A stretch of 64,000 nt of DNA from Terrabacter sp. Root181. Its GTDB lineage: Bacteria; Actinomycetota; Actinomycetes; Actinomycetales; Dermatophilaceae. The notes beneath the pieces are model-generated. The model made no database searches. It was not told the origin of the DNA and saw only the letters and a program-made list of their open reading frames with translations. The DNA lies in contig NZ_LMHU01000007.1 in the NCBI RefSeq assembly GCF_001428505.1, positions 186,133 through 250,132 on the forward strand, written 5' to 3'. The position numbers and the translations under genes were made by a program. Numbering within the stretch: position 1 is the first letter of the stretch; the number at the start of each line of letters is the position of its first letter. Of the stretch, positions 9,630 to 17,686 are shown piece by piece.

Positions 9630-10655
9630 GTGTCTGTCGTTCCCGACGGCCGTCGTCTGCTGCGCGTCGAGGCGCGCAACGCCGAGACCCCCATCGAGCG
9701 CAAGCCGTCCTGGATCAGGACCACCGCCAAGATGGGGCCCGAGTACACCGCCCTGCACTCAATGGTGAAGTCCGAGGGACTCCACACGGTGTGCCAGGAA
9801 GCCGCCTGCCCCAACATCTTCGAGTGCTGGGAGGACAAGGAGGCCACCTTCCTCATCGGGGGTGACGTGTGCACCCGGCGCTGCGACTTCTGCGACATCG
9901 CGACCGGCCGCCCGACCACCCTCGACCTCGACGAGCCGCGACGCGTGGCCGAGTCGGTCGCCCGGATGGGACTGCGCTACTCCACCGTGACCGGCGTCGC
10001 CCGCGACGACCAGCCCGACGGCGCCGCCGGTCTCTACGCCGAGACGATCCGCCAGATCCACCTGCTCAACCCCAACACCGGCGTCGAGATCCTCCCGCCC
10101 GACTTCGGCGCCAAGCCCGAGCTCGTCGGCCAGGTCTTCGACGCCCGCCCCGAGGTGTTCGCCCACAACCTCGAGACGGTGCCGCGCATCTTCAGGCGCA
10201 TCCGTCCCGCCTTCACCTACGAGAAGTCGCTGGCCGTGCTGAGCATGGCGCGCGAGGCGGAGCTCGTCACGAAGTCCAACCTCATCCTCGGCATGGGCGA
10301 GACCGACACCGAGATCGAGGAGGCCATCCGCGACCTCCACGACGCCGGCTGCGACATCCTGACCATCACGCAGTACCTCCGGCCCTCCAAGCTGCACCAC
10401 CCGATCGACCGGTGGGTCAAGCCCGAGGAGTTCGTCCACTGGTCCGAGGTGGCCGAGGAGATGGGTTTCAAGGGCGTCATGGCCGGTCCGCTCGTGCGTT
10501 CGTCGTACCGCGCCGGTCGTCTCTGGGCCACCGCGATGCGCAAGTGGGGCCGCGAGATCCCCGCGCACCTCTCCCACCTGGCCGAGGCCGCAGGGTCCCC
10601 CGCGCGCCAGGAGGCGGCGTCGTTGGTGGCCCGCGCCCAGAGCGCCGTATCCTGA
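9630..10655 (+). CDS. lipA: Lipoyl synthase (radical SAM)
   Basis: Inserts the two sulfurs at C6 and C8 of protein-bound octanoyl groups made by LipB. 341 residues. It has both cluster motifs of the family: the auxiliary cluster [12 protein letters not shown] (about residues 55-66) and the radical-SAM CTRRCDFC (about 81-88), plus the C-terminal RSSYRAG arginine-serine motif that ligates the auxiliary cluster. The GTG start is favoured by an AAGGAG ribosome site 5 nt upstream; TAACCT near 9589 could be the -10. The next gene starts 5 bp after its stop. Confidence 0.98.
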   Translation: MSVVPDGRRLLRVEARNAETPIERKPSWIRTTAKMGPEYTALHSMVKSEGLHTVCQEAACPNIFECWEDKEATFLIGGDVCTRRCDFCDIATGRPTTLDLDEPRRVAESVARMGLRYSTVTGVARDDQPDGAAGLYAETIRQIHLLNPNTGVEILPPDFGAKPELVGQVFDARPEVFAHNLETVPRIFRRIRPAFTYEKSLAVLSMAREAELVTKSNLILGMGETDTEIEEAIRDLHDAGCDILTITQYLRPSKLHHPIDRWVKPEEFVHWSEVAEEMGFKGVMAGPLVRSSYRAGRLWATAMRKWGREIPAHLSHLAEAAGSPARQEAASLVARAQSAVS

Positions 10656-10660
10656 GCACC

Positions 10661-11395
10661 ATGGCACGCAACAAGGACGGCGACGCGACGAGCGCGCTCC
10701 AGGAGAAGAAGCAGGGACGGCTGTCCCAGATCCGTGACGTCTACCGGGTCTCCAAGCAGGCTGACCCCCTCATCGGCTGGTTCATGCTGCTGTCGTTCCT
10801 CGTCGTCTTCGGGGTGCTGCTCGTCATCGGCTTCCTCGTCAAGCTGCCGTGGATCTTCGGCATCTTCGGGGTGCTCTTCGGCGTCCTCGCCGCGACGATC
10901 GTCATGAGCCGCCGCGCCGAGCGGGCGGCCTACAGCCAGATCGAGGGCCAGGCCGGCGCCGCCGGTGCCGCCCTCACCTCGATCCGTCGTGGCTGGTACA
11001 CCGACCGCGAGCCCGTCGCCGCCGACGTCGCCCGCCCGGGTGACATCAACTCGGCCGCCATGGTCTACCGCGCCCTCGGACGGCCCGGCGTCGTCCTCGT
11101 CGGCGAGGGCCCGACGGCACGCGTCCAGAAGCTGCTCGCCACCGAGAGGAAGCGCGTCGAGCGCGTCGCCCCCGGCGTCCCGGTCACCACGATGCGCGTC
11201 GGATCCGGCGACAACGAGGTCCCGCTGCCCAAGCTCGCGAGCAAGGTCCAGCGCCTCAAGCCACAGATCACCAAGGACGAGATGGCCCTCGTCAACAAGC
11301 GGCTCAAGGCGCTCGGAGGTCTCCGTGCTCCGCTTCCTCCCGGCGTCGACCCGATGCGCGCCCGCATGGACCGGAAGGCCTTGCGCGGCAAGTGA
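10661..11395 (+). CDS. DUF4191 integral membrane protein
   Basis: 244-residue actinobacterial protein of unknown function, regularly found directly after lipA. After a charged N-terminus it has two adjacent transmembrane helices (about residues 40-60 and 66-86), then a soluble C-terminal domain of about 150 residues rich in Arg/Lys (MSRRAERAAYSQIEGQAGAA at its beginning). It starts 5 bp after lipA, so it is co-transcribed with it. The frame remains open upstream across lipA, but the ATG at 10661 marks the conserved N-terminus. A strong hairpin follows the stop. Confidence 0.9.
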   Translation: MARNKDGDATSALQEKKQGRLSQIRDVYRVSKQADPLIGWFMLLSFLVVFGVLLVIGFLVKLPWIFGIFGVLFGVLAATIVMSRRAERAAYSQIEGQAGAAGAALTSIRRGWYTDREPVAADVARPGDINSAAMVYRALGRPGVVLVGEGPTARVQKLLATERKRVERVAPGVPVTTMRVGSGDNEVPLPKLASKVQRLKPQITKDEMALVNKRLKALGGLRAPLPPGVDPMRARMDRKALRGK

Positions 11396-11430
11396 TCCCG
11401 ACCGCCACGGCGGTGCGACCAAGAAGGTAT

Positions 11431-11468
11431 GCGGAAGGGCCGGTTCCCGTGGGAACCGGCCCTTCCGC
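11431..11468. terminator. 18-bp perfect hairpin between convergent genes
   Basis: GCGGAAGGGCCGGTTCCC pairs perfectly with its complement across a nominal 2-nt GT loop. There is no U-tract, as is common in high-GC actinobacteria. It lies between lipA-DUF4191 and the convergent RDD gene, so it could end transcription from both sides. Confidence 0.8.
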
Positions 11469-11486
11469 GTACCCGTCCCGGGCAGC

Positions 11487-11541
11487 GCCTGCGTCGTGCC
11501 TGCGTCAGGCCTGCGTCAGGCCTGCGTCAGGCCTGCGTCAG
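11487..11541. repeat. Five tandem 11-bp repeats
   Basis: Unit GCCTGCGTCAG repeated five times head to tail; the first copy differs at its last two bases. The final copy contains the stop codon of the RDD gene (TGA, read on the minus strand), so copy changes would mostly alter the 3' untranslated region. Confidence 0.9.
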
Positions 11542-12020
11542 CGGGTGCGGACGATGACAGTGTTGGGCACCTTGTCGTGCAGGCCCCGGCCGTCACGGTC
11601 CCAGACCACGGCGGGCAGGAAGAGGCAGAGCAGGAGGGTGCGCGCGATCGCCTGGAGCGGCAGGACACGCTCACCCACGAGCGAGCGCACCTGCAGGCCC
11701 ATGATCCGATGGCCGATCGTGAAGCCGACCGTGCCGACGAGCACGAGGTGCATGACGCCGAACACGGCGAGCACCACGAAGCCCTGCCCTCCCGACGCCG
11801 GCGGCTGCGAGAACGGGAGCGGCACCCCGAAGAGACCCCGCGCGATGAGCGAGGCGATGGTCCAGTCGATGAGCACGCCCGCGAAGCGGATGCCGAAGCC
11901 GGCCACGGAGCCCGGTCCGTGCGGTGGCAGGCCGAGGTCGCGGCCTCGGTACTGCCCGTCGGCGCTCGTGCGCGCTCGCGGGCCCTCGAGCCACGAGCCG
12001 AAATCCTTGCGGTCCACCAC
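11538..12020 (-). CDS. RDD-family membrane protein
   Basis: 160-residue membrane protein whose gene commonly neighbours glnA in actinobacteria. It has a short hydrophilic N-terminus, an RDD domain with three hydrophobic segments (GIRFAGVLIDWTIASLIARG near the start of the domain, with the Arg and Asp that name the family) and a conserved end (GLHDKVPNTVIV). Function is unknown; some relatives affect ion exchange. The frame extends to 12080, but GTG at 12020 stands 6 nt after a TACGCT -10 element (12027-12032), the same leaderless layout used by several neighbours, so it is preferred. The GTG at 12017 is an alternative. Confidence 0.82.
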   Translation of the reverse strand: MVDRKDFGSWLEGPRARTSADGQYRGRDLGLPPHGPGSVAGFGIRFAGVLIDWTIASLIARGLFGVPLPFSQPPASGGQGFVVLAVFGVMHLVLVGTVGFTIGHRIMGLQVRSLVGERVLPLQAIARTLLLCLFLPAVVWDRDGRGLHDKVPNTVIVRTR

Positions 12021-12073
12021 GGGTCCAGCGTAACGAGGCACGGCTCGCGGGCTTTGCCCGGGCCTGTCCATCC

Positions 12074-12111
12074 GTAACACCCGTGAAACATGAGGGTCAT
12101 TGCAGAGAAAT
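12074..12111 (+). promoter_or_regulatory. Tandem GlnR box upstream of glnA
   Basis: GTAAC-N6-GAAAC (12074-12089) is followed in phase by GTCAT-N6-GAAAT (12096-12111). The half-sites fall at 0, 11, 22 and 33 bp, the spacing of Streptomyces and Mycobacterium GlnR operators (gTnAc-n6-GaAAc in tandem). It lies about 110 bp upstream of the glnA start, just before a GATAGT hexamer (12120) that could be the -10. Confidence 0.8.
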
Positions 12112-12218
12112 CGGCAGTCGATAGTGTCGACACCGACAGCACGAGGCCGTCGCTCGATCTCTGCCGCTCCTCGGAGCCCAGGACCGGGAGACGACCTCGC
12201 CCCACATCAGGAGGTTGG

Positions 12219-13643
12219 ATGTTCAGCTCAGCTGACGAGGTCCTCACGTTCATCAAGGACGAGGACGTCAAGTTCGTCGACATTCGGTTCTGCGATCTGC
12301 CCGGTGTCATGCAGCACTTCAACGTGCCGGCTGAGTCGGTCGACGAGGACTTCTTCACCGTTGGTCAGATGTTCGACGGGTCCTCTATCCGTGGCTTCCA
12401 GGCGATCCACGAGTCCGATATGAAGCTCGTGCCCGACCCCGCCACCGCCTTCGTCGACCCCTACCGCGTCGAGAAGACGCTGGTCATGAACTTCTCGATC
12501 CTCGACCCCTTCACGGACGAGCGCTACAGCCGCGACCCGCGCAACATCGCGAGCAAGGCCGAGGAGTACCTCAAGTCCACGGGTATCGCCGACACCGCCT
12601 ACTTCGGCGCCGAGGCCGAGTTCTACGTCTTCGACGACGTGCGCTTCGAGACGAAGCAGAACGCCGGCTACTACTTCATCGACTCCGTCGAGGCCGCGTG
12701 GAACACCGGCCGGGAGGAGGAGGGCGGCAACAAGGGCTACAAGACCCGCTACAAGGGCGGCTACTTCCCCGTCTCCCCCGTCGACCACTTCGCCGACTTC
12801 CGCGACAAGATCTGCCTCGAGCTCAAGGAGGTCGGTCTCAACGTCGAGCGCAGCCACCACGAGGTCGGCACCGCGGGTCAGATGGAGATCAACTACCGCT
12901 TCAACACGCTGCTGCACTCCGGCGACGACCTGATGAAGTTCAAGTACGTCGTCAAGAACTCGGCGTGGAAGCAGGGCCACACCGCGACGTTCATGCCGAA
13001 GCCGCTCTTCGGTGACAACGGCTCGGGCATGCACACGCACCAGTCGCTCTGGAAGGACGGCGAGCCCCTCTTCTACGACGAGCGCGGCTACGGCGGTCTG
13101 TCCGACCTCGCGCGCTGGTACATCGGCGGCCTGCTCAAGCACGCCCCGTCGCTGCTCGCCTTCACGAACCCGACGGTGAACTCCTACCACCGCCTGGTCC
13201 CCGGCTACGAGGCGCCGGTCAACCTGGTCTACTCGGCCCGCAACCGCTCGGCGTGCGTCCGCATCCCGATCACCGGCACGTCGCCGAAGGCCAAGCGCAT
13301 CGAGTTCCGCGTTCCCGACCCGTCGGCGAACCCGTACCTCTGCTTCGCCGCCCAGCTCATGGCCGGTCTCGATGGCATCAAGAACCGCATCGAGCCGCCG
13401 GAGCCGGTCGACAAGGACCTCTACGAGCTGCCGCCCGAGGAGCACGCCGCGATCCAGCAGGTGCCCGGCTCGCTGCCCGAGGTGCTCGACGCCCTCGAGG
13501 CCGACCACGACTACCTCCTCGAGGGCGACGTGTTCACGCAGGACCTCATCGAGGCCTGGGTCGAGTACAAGCGCAAGAACGAGGTCGACCCGATCCGCTT
13601 CCGTCCGCACCCGCACGAGTTCGAACTGTACTTCGACATCTGA
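12219..13643 (+). CDS. glnA: Glutamine synthetase type I, adenylylation-regulated
   Basis: Forms glutamine from glutamate, ammonia and ATP. 474 residues, typical of GSI-beta. It shows the beta-Grasp start ([15 protein letters not shown]), the catalytic [14 protein letters not shown], the ATP-binding [18 protein letters not shown], and [11 protein letters not shown] with the tyrosine (about 402) that GlnE adenylylates; glnE lies 17 kb away in this window. The ATG at 12219 has a perfect AGGAGG 5 nt upstream; the frame is open further but lacks a ribosome site. Expression is probably GlnR-controlled. Its last 17 codon-3' bases form the attB core of the integrative element, which re-creates the C-terminus FELYFDI, so the protein is intact. 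Confidence 0.98.
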   Translation: MFSSADEVLTFIKDEDVKFVDIRFCDLPGVMQHFNVPAESVDEDFFTVGQMFDGSSIRGFQAIHESDMKLVPDPATAFVDPYRVEKTLVMNFSILDPFTDERYSRDPRNIASKAEEYLKSTGIADTAYFGAEAEFYVFDDVRFETKQNAGYYFIDSVEAAWNTGREEEGGNKGYKTRYKGGYFPVSPVDHFADFRDKICLELKEVGLNVERSHHEVGTAGQMEINYRFNTLLHSGDDLMKFKYVVKNSAWKQGHTATFMPKPLFGDNGSGMHTHQSLWKDGEPLFYDERGYGGLSDLARWYIGGLLKHAPSLLAFTNPTVNSYHRLVPGYEAPVNLVYSARNRSACVRIPITGTSPKAKRIEFRVPDPSANPYLCFAAQLMAGLDGIKNRIEPPEPVDKDLYELPPEEHAAIQQVPGSLPEVLDALEADHDYLLEGDVFTQDLIEAWVEYKRKNEVDPIRFRPHPHEFELYFDI

Positions 13644-13644
13644 G
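13617..13644 (+). repeat. attL (glnA 3' end)
   Basis: 28-bp segment beginning GAGTTCGA and ending with the 18-bp core that includes the glnA stop. It matches 22801-22828 at 26 of 28 positions; the two differences are the Leu codon bases (CTG here, ATG at the other copy). It was probably formed by strand exchange within the core. Confidence 0.88.
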
Positions 13645-13656
13645 CCTCACAGCGCT

Positions 13657-13676
13657 CTGACGTGCTGAAACGTCAG
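13657..13676. terminator. Small hairpin between glnA and the integrase
   Basis: CTGACGT pairs with ACGTCAG across a 6-nt loop. It lies 14 bp past the glnA stop and overlaps the integrase stop codon, so it may weakly terminate either convergent transcript. It is much weaker than the hairpin beyond attR. Confidence 0.4.
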
Positions 13677-14749
13677 GTGCTCACCTCCTTTGTCCTTGAC
13701 TTGTCCTCACGGGCAGCCAGAGCCACGGCGACGGCAGCCCGTGAGGACTCGTCTTTGTCCGGCCACATGTGTCCGTAGGTGTTGAGAGTCGTCATGGCGG
13801 ACGCGTGCCGCAGCCGCGTCTGCACCACCTTGACGTCTAGACCCGCACTGATGAGCAGCGACGCGAAGTAGTGGCGGCAGTCATGGAACCGGAAGCCCTC
13901 GGGCAGGCCCTCGACACTCCCCCGCACTTCGCGCATGGCACGTTCGATCGCCCACGGGGTGGCTGGCCGCATGATCTCGTTCGTTACCAGGACTTCGGCC
14001 CCTGAGCGAGCCACCTCCGCCGAGAGCATCAGCGCCAGCTCGGGCGGGATTGGCACCGATGTCCGCGACGTCTCCGACTTGAGTGGCTTGTCGGGGTACT
14101 GAGTCGCCGGGTGGATGATGCCGCGCATGAAGTCGACGTCCGAGACCCGCAGGGCCGCCGCCTCAGCGAGCCGCAGACCGGCGAAGGCGCCGAGCAGGAT
14201 GGCTGGACGCAGCCCCTCGGGAAACGCCTCGTAGAGCGCCCAGATCTGCTCCGTGGTGGCGACGTAGGGCCGCTGCTCCCCCGTCTTCGGCGCTGTCTTC
14301 CGGGAGCACGGAGAGCGCGGGATGATCCCGTCCGCGACGGCGTCGCCCATGACCTGGGCGAGCCGGCGGTATGTCGCGTAGACGTAGGACGGCTCATAGC
14401 CGTCAGCACTCAGCTTCGCGGTCCACGCCTTCACGGTCGACGGGCGGACCGAGGAGAGCTGCATCGGTCCGAACGCTTGCCGTATCAGCCGCAGGTGGAC
14501 CTTCGCCTGCCGCACCGTGGCGGGAGCCCGAGAGGCGTACCCCTCGAGCCACGTGTCGCACCACTGATCGACTGTCTGGCGTGCTGTCCGGGGGTCGACG
14601 TGCGTGCCCGAGACGAGGGCCGCGGTCTGCTCGTCAATCCACCGCTGCCCGTCGACCTTCCGGTCGAATCGGCGCGCGTGCTGCTTGCCGGCACTGTCGT
14701 AGTAGCGGGCCTGCCAGCGCCCGCTCGGTTGCTTCCTGATGCTGGCCAT
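13673..14749 (-). CDS. Tyrosine-type site-specific integrase
   Basis: 358-residue recombinase expected to integrate and excise the element at the glnA attB site. The N-terminal part (MASIRKQPSGRWQARYYD) is the arm-binding AP2-like domain, a SAM-like core-binding domain covers about 65-150, and the catalytic domain follows. Catalytic residues seen are Arg in GLRLAEAAAL (about 190), His-Cys-Arg-His in HDCRHYFAS (about 286), a further Arg in RLRHASAMTT and the nucleophile Tyr in NTYGHMW (about 321). The start ATG overlaps the stop of the upstream HTH gene (ATGA), so the pair is one operon. The frame extends 37 codons further but overlaps that gene. Confidence 0.96.
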   Translation of the reverse strand: MASIRKQPSGRWQARYYDSAGKQHARRFDRKVDGQRWIDEQTAALVSGTHVDPRTARQTVDQWCDTWLEGYASRAPATVRQAKVHLRLIRQAFGPMQLSSVRPSTVKAWTAKLSADGYEPSYVYATYRRLAQVMGDAVADGIIPRSPCSRKTAPKTGEQRPYVATTEQIWALYEAFPEGLRPAILLGAFAGLRLAEAAALRVSDVDFMRGIIHPATQYPDKPLKSETSRTSVPIPPELALMLSAEVARSGAEVLVTNEIMRPATPWAIERAMREVRGSVEGLPEGFRFHDCRHYFASLLISAGLDVKVVQTRLRHASAMTTLNTYGHMWPDKDESSRAAVAVALAAREDKSRTKEVST

Positions 14750-15384
14750 CAGTCCACCCCCTTCTCGAGCATCGTTCTTGCCGCCGGCGTGAGGCGACCG
14801 CCTCGGCGCCCTGGCGTCGTTCCCTCGAACAGTTGGGGCTCCGCGTCGGTGCGAGCCCAAGCCAACAGATTGCGCACGCTACCCCTGCTCAGATGATGCT
14901 CTCGGGCGACATCGTCCAAGGTGTGGCCAGACGCGAAAGCCCGCTCCACCGATTCGAGGATGCGCAGCTTCTCGCCGAGTGACCTTGCGGGCGGTCGACC
15001 GCGCCGCGGTCGCTCTTGACGCGTCAGGAGCTCGACCGGCTCCACGCGCCCACGCCTCACAAGGTCGCGGGCCATCTCGAGGAGTCTCGTCTGCGACGCC
15101 TCTTCGAAGACCCGCCGCGGGATGCCCTCAGACGGTGCGCTTTGCTCGGCGGCCCGGTAGAGCGAGCGATCTTGCTCCGCGTCATCCGCCAGCAGAATGG
15201 CGAGCTGCTTAGCGACACCTGAAGACATCTCCACGGAGTCCATCTCTGGCACCACTCGCACGCGGTAGTCGATGCATCGCGGCTCCGAACCGTCGACCCC
15301 GACGAACGTGCCCACCACAACCCATCGGACATGGCCGCGCCTGTCCTTCACTGCCTGGCTGATGGTCAGTCGCCCCTCGCTCAT
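14749..15384 (-). CDS. Helix-turn-helix protein upstream of the integrase
   Basis: 211-residue protein with no clear family match for its first half, which reads like a small beta-rich fold (RGHVRWVVVGTFVGVDGSEP). The C-terminal half has a basic segment (RPRRGRPPARS) and a helix-turn-helix of Hin/resolvase style (HTLDDVAREHHLSRGSVRNL, near 165-185). The start at 15384 has GGAGG 8 nt upstream; longer frames would run through the operator repeats. It is coupled to the integrase by a 4-bp overlap and divergent from the excisionase gene. A role as repressor or directionality regulator of the element is inferred from position only. Confidence 0.75.
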   Translation of the reverse strand: MSEGRLTISQAVKDRRGHVRWVVVGTFVGVDGSEPRCIDYRVRVVPEMDSVEMSSGVAKQLAILLADDAEQDRSLYRAAEQSAPSEGIPRRVFEEASQTRLLEMARDLVRRGRVEPVELLTRQERPRRGRPPARSLGEKLRILESVERAFASGHTLDDVAREHHLSRGSVRNLLAWARTDAEPQLFEGTTPGRRGGRLTPAARTMLEKGVD

Positions 15385-15419
15385 CGGCGGTCCCTCCAAA
15401 GTGTGTCCGGTGCGTATTA

Positions 15420-15476
15420 GGTGACAGTCTGTCACCGTCTCCATAGTGCTGTCAACGGTTATCGCGGACAGTCCGC
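15420..15476. promoter_or_regulatory. Operator cluster in the divergent control region of the element
   Basis: Two palindromes lie between the leftward HTH/integrase genes and the rightward excisionase genes: GGTGACA-GTC-TGTCACC (15420-15436) and GCGGAC-A-GTCCGC (15464-15476). A third partial GCTGTC lies between them. All share a GACAGT/CTGTC core, suggesting repeated sites for one regulator controlling both directions. Confidence 0.6.
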
Positions 15477-15500
15477 CACCGTCATGGATATGGAGTGGTG

Positions 15501-15686
15501 ATGAGCAGATACCTGACTACGGAGGAGGTAGCAGACCTCTTGCGCACAAGCGCCGAGACAGTCCGCTACTGGCGTCACATCGGCAAGGGACCCGACGCAT
15601 TCAAGGTCGGCCGGCGCGTGCTCTACGCGCTCGAGGACGTCGAGCGCTTCATCGAGCTGGCGCGGCGGGGCGCCAACGTCGCATGA
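15501..15686 (+). CDS. Excisionase-like winged helix protein
   Basis: 61-residue DNA-binding protein of the excisionase/AlpA (TIGR01764, MerR-like) type: SRYLTTEEVADLLRTSAETV, then YWRHIGKGPDAFKVGRRVLY and a C-terminal helix. Such proteins bend att DNA to favour excision or act as transcription factors. The ATG has GGAG 5 nt upstream; two in-frame GTGs lie just before it. Its stop overlaps the next start (ATGA). First gene of the rightward cluster, divergent from the integrase operon. Confidence 0.85.
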   Translation: MSRYLTTEEVADLLRTSAETVRYWRHIGKGPDAFKVGRRVLYALEDVERFIELARRGANVA

Positions 15687-15961
15687 GCCCGGACAGCAGG
15701 AGAGGCCGCCCCTGGACAGGTGAACGGCCTCTAGACCCCGGCAATGAAGTCACTGCGACTGTACCGCGCGAATTCTCAACGGTACGAACCGCGCTCGGCA
15801 TGCGACCAGCTCCACCACCCCCGACCTACTGCCCGTGGTGTGGCGCCGAGCCCGGACAGCCGTGTCGCGCGGTCACTCTTCACCAGGGGGTGCGCCGGCC
15901 GCTGCGCCTGCGGTCGACGCAGGACGGCTGCCACCACTCCAGGGCTGGTGAGGTGGCATGA
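15683..15961 (+). CDS. Small zinc-finger protein (phage type)
   Basis: 92-residue protein. Its second half holds YCPWCGAEPGQPCRAV, the CxxC-x6-C pattern of short zinc-finger proteins common in actinobacteriophages and mobile elements, followed by basic residues and a His pair (DGCHHSR) that could finish the zinc site. The N-terminal half is low-complexity (Pro/Arg/Glu). It is coupled to both neighbours by ATGA overlaps. DNA binding is inferred from the family. Confidence 0.7.
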   Translation: MSPDSRRGRPWTGERPLDPGNEVTATVPREFSTVRTALGMRPAPPPPTYCPWCGAEPGQPCRAVTLHQGVRRPLRLRSTQDGCHHSRAGEVA

Positions 15962-16641
15962 CATGGACGCGCCTGAGCGATGACTACAGCGACCGCCTCG
16001 ACCTGCTCGGACTGTCACGCTCTGCGCGGCTCCTCGACGTCGAGGGCCTCGTGTGGTGCAACCGCAACACCACGGACGGCTACCTACCGCGCGCCGCGCT
16101 CCGCAAGGTGACGGACTCCGAAGACCCTGCCGCCGACGTCGCCGAGCTGGTGGCGGCCGGCCGATGGGACGACGCCGAGACGGGCTGGCAGCTCGACTGG
16201 TCCGACCAGGAGAAGGCCGAGGATGTCCAGGGCCGTCGAGAGGAGTGGCGTCGTCGAGACGACCGCCGACGACGCCACAACAAGGGCGACCACTCAGCCT
16301 GTGATCCTCAACGTTGCTGGGCACTCACGCGTGAGACACCCCGTGAGACCACCGGTGAGTCACGCCCTCCCGTTCCCGGTCCCGTCCCGCTCCCGACCCT
16401 TAGGGAGGGAGAGGGAGGAGGCGCTGGCGCGCGCTCCGCTAGGGCTACGCGCTCGCAGCACCAGGAGGCAGACGACCCGCGCCTCACTGAGCTTCTCGCC
16501 CGCCGCGAAGAGAACGGGCACGCCTTCAACGACGACGGCTCCGGCCTGTCTTGCCAAGGAGTGAGGCGGGACGGCGAGGCCTTCACGGGATGCGGCCTCG
16601 GACCGAATCACATCATTCACATCGATGGAGGCCCCAGGTGA
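15958..16641 (+). CDS. Phage-type replication-organizer-like protein
   Basis: 227 residues. The N-terminal 95 or so residues (WTRLSDDYSDRLDLLGLSRS; LLDVEGLVWCNRNTTDGYLP) resemble the small winged-helix N-terminal domains of actinophage replication or replisome-organizer proteins. A very basic Arg stretch follows, then a Pro/Gly linker and a Cys-containing tail (LSCQGVRRDGEAFTGCGLGP). This could be the element's replication initiator, but no helicase or primase motif is present and the assignment rests on the N-terminal likeness. It starts within the previous gene's stop (ATGA) and overlaps the next start (GTGA). Confidence 0.55.
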   Translation: MTWTRLSDDYSDRLDLLGLSRSARLLDVEGLVWCNRNTTDGYLPRAALRKVTDSEDPAADVAELVAAGRWDDAETGWQLDWSDQEKAEDVQGRREEWRRRDDRRRRHNKGDHSACDPQRCWALTRETPRETTGESRPPVPGPVPLPTLREGEGGGAGARSARATRSQHQEADDPRLTELLARREENGHAFNDDGSGLSCQGVRRDGEAFTGCGLGPNHIIHIDGGPR

Positions 16642-16826
16642 GCCACCGATACGACCGAACGGGTGAGCGGATCGACGACGAGCCGCAAGTCTCAGTCTCC
16701 GACGTCGTGCGCCACGTCCTCGCGATTGCCCTCCAGGCCGCGCCCGCGCTCTGTCCGCTCTGCGGAGGGCTGGTCAGGCCCGGCTGGACCGTGCACCCCT
16801 CGTGCGCCAAGGCGACCGACGAGTGA
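16638..16826 (+). CDS. Small zinc-ribbon protein
   Basis: 62-residue protein: a hydrophilic N-terminus, a helix (SVSDVVRHVLAIALQAA) and a single treble-clef-like motif CPLCGGLVRPGWTVHPSC at the C-terminus (CxxC plus His and Cys). The GTG overlaps the previous stop (GTGA) and has GGAGG upstream. It overlaps the WhiB-like gene the same way. Function unknown. Confidence 0.6.
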   Translation: MSHRYDRTGERIDDEPQVSVSDVVRHVLAIALQAAPALCPLCGGLVRPGWTVHPSCAKATDE

Positions 16827-17077
16827 CGGCGCGTGAGGCCTTCAACGTCGCGCTGCTCGACCTGCTCGACGACGGGGGCAAGCTCGCATGCGCCGACGAC
16901 CCGGACGCATGGACTGGCGACGACCCCGCAGAGAAGGCGCGAGCCGCCCGGATCTGTCGGTCCTGCCCACTGCTTCCGCACTGTGCAGCGGTGGCTGTCG
17001 AGGAGAAGCACCAACACGGGGTGTGGGCCGGCGTCGATTTCGGCGATCGCGCCGCACGGAAGGCGGTCGCGTCATGA
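16823..17077 (+). CDS. WhiB-like iron-sulfur protein
   Basis: 84-residue WhiB-family protein. Four cysteines lie in family order: Cys23 (KLACADDPDAW), then Cys45, Cys48 and Cys54 (CRSCPLLPHC), which should hold a [4Fe-4S] cluster. The glycine-tryptophan turn follows (GVWAGVDFG), then a short basic tail. WhiB proteins bind the primary sigma factor and redirect transcription; phage and plasmid copies such as WhiBTM4 interfere with host WhiB2. The host role here is unknown. The GTG start overlaps the previous stop, and the stop overlaps the next ATG. Confidence 0.88.
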   Translation: MTAREAFNVALLDLLDDGGKLACADDPDAWTGDDPAEKARAARICRSCPLLPHCAAVAVEEKHQHGVWAGVDFGDRAARKAVAS

Positions 17078-17214
17078 CCGACACCCCGCCCATGACTCAC
17101 CGCCATGGATGCCCGCTGCCGGGCCTGCGAGCCAGCGTCGTTGGCGACCTGTGCGTCATCCGCTGCGCCGGCTGTGGCGCCGTCGCGGTCCAGAGAACCC
17201 AAACCCCGAAATGA
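17074..17214 (+). CDS. 46-residue zinc-ribbon protein
   Basis: Tiny protein beginning MTDTPPMTHRHGCPLPGL and ending in a CVIRCAGCG motif. Three Cys after a His-rich start suggest one zinc site. It starts inside the stop of the WhiB-like gene (ATGA), so translation is coupled. No function can be assigned. Confidence 0.5.
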   Translation: MTDTPPMTHRHGCPLPGLRASVVGDLCVIRCAGCGAVAVQRTQTPK

Positions 17215-17241
17215 CATCGCCCACCGGACAGGAGAACTGAC

Positions 17242-17478
17242 ATGGACGCAGGACAGCACCGACAGACCGCCGAGCGGCTCGCCACCGACGCCGTGACGCG
17301 ACTCGCAGACGGCGAGACCGAGGCGGCCAGCACGCTCGCAACTCTGGCCCAGGCGCACGCCACCATCGCCCAGGCCGACGCCGTGTCGACCGTCGCCCAC
17401 TGGCTCGAGCCCCGCCCACGCGAGGCAGACGACACCGACCAGACGACGACCAAGGAGACTCGCCGTGCCACGCCGTAA
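17242..17478 (+). CDS. Hypothetical small helical protein
   Basis: 78 residues, almost entirely Ala/Thr/Glu/Asp, predicted helical (RLADGETEAASTLATLAQAH). The ATG follows a good CAGGAGA ribosome site. No recognised domain. Sits in the rightward cluster and overlaps the next gene by 14 bp. Confidence 0.5.
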   Translation: MDAGQHRQTAERLATDAVTRLADGETEAASTLATLAQAHATIAQADAVSTVAHWLEPRPREADDTDQTTTKETRRATP

Positions 17479-17686
17479 CGCCGACCCACGCAGCCGCAAT
17501 CGACCACGCACCGCGGCGCCCGCCGACTCGCACGCCGCCCCACCCGAGTCGCCCACCGCCGCGGCGCGACGGCTCGTCCTCGACGGCCTGTGCTCGCCGT
17601 ACATCCTCGAGGCGCCGCTCGTGCCACCGACTCGCAGAGACCGCGCCCAGCCGGGAGACACCCCCACACGATCGGACAACCGATGA
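17465..17686 (+). CDS. Hypothetical small basic protein
   Basis: 73 residues starting at GTG with AAGGAG 7 nt upstream, inside the end of the previous gene. Arg/Pro-rich at the start (PRRNADPRSRNRPRTAAPAD), then a possible helix (TAAARRLVLDGL). No family recognised. Its stop overlaps the next ATG (ATGA). Confidence 0.45.
   Translation: MPRRNADPRSRNRPRTAAPADSHAAPPESPTAAARRLVLDGLCSPYILEAPLVPPTRRDRAQPGDTPTRSDNR

Noticed and set aside
13673-14860. Longer integrase start at 14860
   Set aside because: The extra 37 codons overlap the upstream HTH gene and lack the family N-terminus; the ATGA overlap at 14749 is a better start.
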